Source of the DNA: Baylisascaris procyonis
Taxonomy: Eukaryota > Nematoda > Chromadorea > Rhabditida > Ascarididae
Assembly (NCBI GenBank): GCA_037389465.1
Contig: JAZARR010000120.1
Coordinates: 1 to 64,000 of the forward strand
Reading direction: 5' to 3'
Length of the DNA stretch: 64,000 nt
In this document: one piece after another, positions 60,014 to 64,000 of the stretch
How positions within the stretch are numbered: the stretch's first letter is position 1
Layout: each line of letters opens with the position of its first letter
The notes under the pieces: generated by a model
What the model saw: only the letters and a program-made list of their open reading frames with translations
Told to the model about the DNA's origin: nothing
Databases searched by the model: none
Translations under genes and position numbers: made by a program

Positions 60014-60365
60014 TCTGCCTCGTCATCCTCGCCGAGTACGTCTTCCTCGTTTGGGAATAACTGCTCCTCCATCTCTTCTTCACAACCTGCAATAGCAGAT
60101 GTGTTAGATACTTTGGGAGCCTTTGCACCAATCAAACACGAGCGATCGTGCAAAAGAAAAGAAAAGAAAAGGCAACTGTGGCACTTGCCACCTATGCCTT
60201 CAGCACTGTATTGCGCCCCCTCGCGCACTAGTGCTCTGCGCCTCTTGCGCAACTCTGTGCTCCGCAACTCAGCGGATACACACACACGAGCCTCTTGCCT
60301 GAGGCTTTGTTAACTGCTAGCACTCTAGCAGTGACTACCACGGGTGTTCACCGGCTGAGCCCCCA

Positions 60366-60705
60366 TGTAAGGCCCGTCCTCCTTTGGCCCCCCGGTTTCT
60401 TGTTGAACACCCGTCAGAAACAAACAATTTATTAGTCGAAATCGGCCCCACTCGGCCACGCGAGCATCTTGCTCGAGCGAACAACGACGACCCTCACGGC
60501 TCGCACCCTCACTCCACACGACGAGGCACGCTTACAATCGTGACAACCAGGATATTGGCCACACTGGGCAATGACAGCCCTTATATACCATCTCAGAGTA
60601 TCAAAGCGATAATTAATAGAGCAACACATAGTACGCGATATACAATGGGGTAATCCCGCTGCTCTACCATCATGATCGAGTTACTTAACGATCAAAATCG
60701 TTACA
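60366..60705 (-). repeat. LTR 3 of the array (340 bp)
   Basis: Same structure; TATATAAG at 60587-60580 on the minus strand. It serves as 5' LTR of copy 2 and 3' LTR of copy 3. Confidence 0.82.
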
Positions 60706-60838
60706 TGCCTGGGGGTCGCAAAAGCTCGCCCCGAGCGTTCATACATAAAACAGAGTCAACGAACGATAAACATCATAAAACATGATCAAAACAATGTAAG
60801 TTACAAACAACACCGGTCAAGTCACGAAAGAAAACATA

Positions 60839-61696
60839 TCAATGATATTGACGCTTCGCTCCACTGCCACGATGTCGATATGGATTGGCTTTACCCGATC
60901 GGCCCTGTAGTTGTCGTCGATAGTATTGACCGCGGATGCTGCTTCTGCTGCGTGTGGTGAAATCCACGTCGCGCCACTGACGATGATTGTTGAAAGCGTC
61001 GGGACACTGCGGCGGGTTGATAATGTCGGGCTGCTGCGAATTGTCACGTATAGCGAGGTGGACATCGTATGCGTAGTTGATGGCACGTAATAGTTTTGCT
61101 GCTCCTAGCACGTTCAGTTCTGCACGATCATTGCACAGCTTCGTTCCATCCTTTCTGATGTGACTACTCACGTCATGATCGTTTCGTACCAAAGGCACGC
61201 ATCGTCTATTGCCATCTACCTGCACTAGACCTTCTTGCACTTCCTCTCGGCACGGCCGTAAAACTCCCCAGTTTTTACTAGGTCCTCTTACTTTGCCTTG
61301 GACCAACTTCTGTGCGCGTGGCGGTATAAGCGCTGCCTCTGCCGCTACAATAACAGAATCTTTTGCTTGCGCTTGCATTGCTTGCAGCATTTGTTCTCGC
61401 CACTCTTGACATGCACCTAATGCGTTCATACCCAGCACAATGTCCTCCTCTCCCGCGAAGGATGCTGGCACTAACATCTGCACTACTTCCTTACGCCGTG
61501 CCCATTCGACTTCGATGGCGACCTTACCCAGGATTTGCATTGTATTTCCGGATGCATCTTTCACAACCCGTGAGCGCTGTTCGTCCCCCTTGTCTATTTT
61601 CTCAGCTAAGACTTCAGCTCCTTTGGCTGCGGCAATTTTTCTCAGTGCGGGTACTGAGATAAGTGAAACCATAGCTCCACTGTCCAATAATGCCAT
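60839..61696 (-). CDS. Retropepsin-like protease ORF of array copy 3 (285 codons)
   Basis: Same sequence as the copy 1 protease ORF by reading, with DSGA at residues 5-8 and the overlapping TAATG start. Its 3' end again stops without reverse transcriptase. Confidence 0.85.
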   Translation of the reverse strand: MALLDSGAMVSLISVPALRKIAAAKGAEVLAEKIDKGDEQRSRVVKDASGNTMQILGKVAIEVEWARRKEVVQMLVPASFAGEEDIVLGMNALGACQEWREQMLQAMQAQAKDSVIVAAEAALIPPRAQKLVQGKVRGPSKNWGVLRPCREEVQEGLVQVDGNRRCVPLVRNDHDVSSHIRKDGTKLCNDRAELNVLGAAKLLRAINYAYDVHLAIRDNSQQPDIINPPQCPDAFNNHRQWRDVDFTTRSRSSIRGQYYRRQLQGRSGKANPYRHRGSGAKRQYH

Positions 61697-63795
61697 TAGG
61701 GAACTCCATCACCTAGCAATTTTACTGCTAGTTTATTGCCGACTACGTCCTCATATTGCTGAGCTGCTTCTATGCGTGTGACTCTTAATTCAATTGGGTC
61801 ACTAGCCTCCGGTTTTGTCTCTAGAGTAGCTGCTTTAGCCACAGATACTCTATGCACCGTTGCTGACGGGCATACGCGAGCTGTGTGGCCTCTTCCCTTA
61901 CATACGTAGCACATACTTAGGGATTGCTCACTCTTTCCCTTTTCATTAGCTACTCTTCCAGAGCTATTACCGCTATTTGCTGTTTTGAACGTGCGCTGGG
62001 GCCATCGGGAATTGCGCGTACTCATTTGTTTGCGCGCTCCTTCGTTTTGCCTATTATATTTGTTTGGCTTAGGCTGGTAATCATATGTCAGGCCAGGCCC
62101 CTTACTGGCATGCACTAGCTGTGTCCGCCGCCAGCCACCAGTTATGAGTCCTCTTGACTCAACTAGGCTCCTATCAGAGTATTCGCGGCTGCAGCGATTT
62201 CCAACATTTTCATTCGAATTTGATCTATTATAATACCTACTTTGTATACTACGCGATACTCTTTCCCATTCTATCGCGGCTTGCTTTAGCGCACTGAATA
62301 AAGCTCCTCTGGGTGCAGCTGCCACTGCATAATGCACCCTTGCTGCCAACTCTGGCTCAAAAGATAATGCTTGCATCGCAATGCTACACTTGCGTTCATC
62401 CACAGCTGCCATGTCTGTATGTATTGTGGATGGACATGCTGCCGCTACCTTCTTATCCACTTCGGCGAAAAATTCTACGAGTGATTGCCCCTTTTTCCAC
62501 TTGAGAAACTGCAACTCAGTTTGCTTGCGCAGGCGAGTGATTTTAGAACTATCAGTGATTGCAAGTTTCAATGCATTTATCACTTCATCGAAGCTACCAC
62601 ATTCGCGTATGTGCAATGGAATTCCTAGAAACGCATCCCGAGCGAGCCCTGCTAGGAATGCTTTCAAGTACATGATTTTGGTCCGATCATTCTCGTGCTC
62701 GAACCGTAGGAGGAATTCTTCAACAAAGTCATCAAATTTTGCTGCCTGTTCTCCCTTTCTGGTGAACTTTTCTAACGGTGGAAGTGGGGCTTGCATACGT
62801 CGAGTACATTGTAACACCAGCTCTACGAGCCGTGCGGACCCATTACTTCCTCCTCCTGCGCTTTCTCCTAGCTGTACCCCATCAATGGAACCTGACTGAC
62901 CTGATCTGGGTCGCCACATCGGTTCCACTTTTCGCGGGTTCTCCATGATGGGCTCGTTTGCGCTTTGTGAAGCTCGACGTTGCATCTGGAATGGAACTCC
63001 ATTAATATATGGCCAAGTATCCTCATCTGCGCACATGGCCTCCTGCTTTTTGTCATCTCTTATTTCTTTCCCTTTTCTTCCTCCTGATCTTCCTCTTATA
63101 CTGGTTGCTGAATCTTCCAACAGCGGAATATCTTCCGCCTCCTCTCTAGCAAAGGCAAACATGGTATTACCTTTACGTTGCTGTTCATGCTTGGCCCCAT
63201 CACTTCGCCCGTCCAGGTCTTCAGCAGCTTCGGTCACCTGGAATCGGCTCAATTCAGCATGCAACACATCGGCATACCTCTTAAATTGTGCTATGTTTTC
63301 CTGCGTGTTTCTTAACTCTTTTCTTAATTTCTCGTTCTCTTGCAGTGTTTTATCTTTTCGTGATAGCACACTTTCACGTGAGCATTCTTTTTGGGGCCTC
63401 ATGCTATCATCTTGACTCATTCTCAACGCCTTACAAAGATGTCGAGGAGTTGTTATGCCAAAAGCTTTGGCTATCGCCTCATACTTCTCAGCTCCTCTAG
63501 GCCCCTGTGACGGTACCTCTTTTCCTCGTTCTAACTTCACCAAAACTTGCATGACCTTATTCAGTTCATGCTGCCACGCAGAAAATTTTTCTGACCACGG
63601 CTGGAAAGCTTTCCTAACCGTATCAGCGATATTCGGTACGTCACTCAGCTCTTCCACTAGGATGTCTTCCACATCCCCTATTACCTCCTCCAACTGGTTG
63701 CGTGCGTCTATAGCGCACCAACTCTTACACCTTTCTACTTCAAGGCAAAGGTCTTTACTGACCTGTTCTTTTATCGTGTCTGCACGGTCGCTCAC
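61696..63795 (-). CDS. Gag of array copy 3 (699 codons)
   Basis: As copy 1, ending at the overlapping TAATG. Two private amino-acid changes were seen: Gln to Glu early (VEDILVEE) and Val to Met (KQMSTR). It shares a silent change (AAG for AAA in KFTRK) with copy 2 and not with copy 1. Zinc knuckle and gag core intact. Confidence 0.88.
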   Translation of the reverse strand: MSDRADTIKEQVSKDLCLEVERCKSWCAIDARNQLEEVIGDVEDILVEELSDVPNIADTVRKAFQPWSEKFSAWQHELNKVMQVLVKLERGKEVPSQGPRGAEKYEAIAKAFGITTPRHLCKALRMSQDDSMRPQKECSRESVLSRKDKTLQENEKLRKELRNTQENIAQFKRYADVLHAELSRFQVTEAAEDLDGRSDGAKHEQQRKGNTMFAFAREEAEDIPLLEDSATSIRGRSGGRKGKEIRDDKKQEAMCADEDTWPYINGVPFQMQRRASQSANEPIMENPRKVEPMWRPRSGQSGSIDGVQLGESAGGGSNGSARLVELVLQCTRRMQAPLPPLEKFTRKGEQAAKFDDFVEEFLLRFEHENDRTKIMYLKAFLAGLARDAFLGIPLHIRECGSFDEVINALKLAITDSSKITRLRKQTELQFLKWKKGQSLVEFFAEVDKKVAAACPSTIHTDMAAVDERKCSIAMQALSFEPELAARVHYAVAAAPRGALFSALKQAAIEWERVSRSIQSRYYNRSNSNENVGNRCSREYSDRSLVESRGLITGGWRRTQLVHASKGPGLTYDYQPKPNKYNRQNEGARKQMSTRNSRWPQRTFKTANSGNSSGRVANEKGKSEQSLSMCYVCKGRGHTARVCPSATVHRVSVAKAATLETKPEASDPIELRVTRIEAAQQYEDVVGNKLAVKLLGDGVP

Positions 63796-64000
63796 TCTGC
63801 CTCGTCATCCTCGCCGAGTACGTCTTCCTCGTTTGGGAATAACTGCTCCTCCATCTCTTCTTCACAACCTGCAATAGCAGATGTGTTAGATACTTTGGGA
63901 GCCTTTGCACCAATCAAACACGAGCGATCGTGCAAAAGAAAGGAAAAGAAAAGGCAACTGTGGCACTTGCCACCTATGCCTTCAGCACTGTATTGCGCCC

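Larger units (their letters stand above)
52799..64000 (-). mobile_element. Tandem array of gag-protease LTR retroelement units (three seen, open to the right)
   Basis: Head-to-tail units of 3783-3784 bp. LTRs start at 52799, 56583 and 60366; the next would start just beyond the window. Each unit reads, on the minus strand, LTR, primer-binding site, leader, short ORF, gag (699 codons), protease ORF (285 codons), LTR, with neighbours sharing one LTR. There is no RT, RNase H or integrase, so a unit could only move with helper proteins. Internal copies differ at only a few positions. The protease domain followed by a linker typical of Gypsy-like pol suggests a Gypsy-type ancestor that lost the rest of pol. 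Confidence 0.9.

Noticed and set aside
53252..63877. Many plus-strand open frames inside the array (for example 54816-55334, 55380-55850, 55890-56312)
   Set aside because: They are antisense shadows of gag and protease, recur in every copy, and show Ser/Cys-rich composition without domains.
52799..64000. CRISPR-like or satellite interpretation of the repeats
   Set aside because: Units are 3.8 kb with LTR features and long coding frames; no short regularly spaced repeats.
1..64000. tRNA or rRNA genes
   Set aside because: No cloverleaf with A and B boxes and no rRNA core sequence was noticed; a tRNAscan run would be decisive.

Overview
The window is eukaryotic DNA, most likely from a parasitic nematode. 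A P-glycoprotein-type ABC transporter gene is split into about 22 small exons. Its introns are GT..AG and mostly end in the TTTCAG or TTGCAG acceptor typical of nematodes. The rest is dominated by retroelements of kinds common in nematodes (BEL/Pao with an envelope-like region, an endonuclease-type LINE, Gypsy-like gag-protease units). The genus cannot be fixed by reading; introns of 0.3-1.7 kb are large for Caenorhabditis and fit strongylid/hookworm or ascarid worms better. No rRNA, tRNA, CRISPR or bacterial-type operon was seen.

Layout. (1) 1-19577, minus strand: the P-gp gene, running right to left. TMD1 is at 19.6-12.1 kb, NBD1 at 11.5-7.5 kb, a linker at 7.0 kb, TMD2 at 6.2-2.3 kb and the first part of NBD2 at 1.4 kb to the window edge. 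The last ~140 residues and the extreme N-terminus are not seen. (2) 22222-30746, plus strand: a full-length but decayed BEL/Pao element with LTRs, a perfect 5-bp target duplication (GTGCA), gag, protease-RT-RNase H-integrase and a two-part envelope-like region; stops and frameshifts have killed it. (3) 30.75-47.0 kb: about 16 kb without a recognisable gene, holding two (TA)n microsatellites, short dispersed repeats and three related possible coding fragments. (4) 47013-50270, plus strand: a LINE with endonuclease, reverse transcriptase and C-terminal zinc finger, interrupted by one in-frame TAA. (5) 50.3-52.8 kb: AT-rich sequence without a gene. (6) 52799 to the right edge, minus strand: a head-to-tail array of ~3.78-kb units, each LTR + leader + gag + protease with no reverse transcriptase, sharing single LTRs. 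Three units are visible and nearly identical, and the array runs off the window.

The most unusual object is the gag-protease array. Copies 1 and 3 have gag and protease as two ORFs joined by an overlapping stop/start (TAATG). Copy 2 has one extra base that fuses them into a 985-codon ORF. The leftmost LTR is divergent only in its outer ~130 bp, and a tRNA-Pro-like primer-binding site and a leader stem-loop are present. It looks like a recently amplified non-autonomous LTR element, but assembly expansion has to be excluded.
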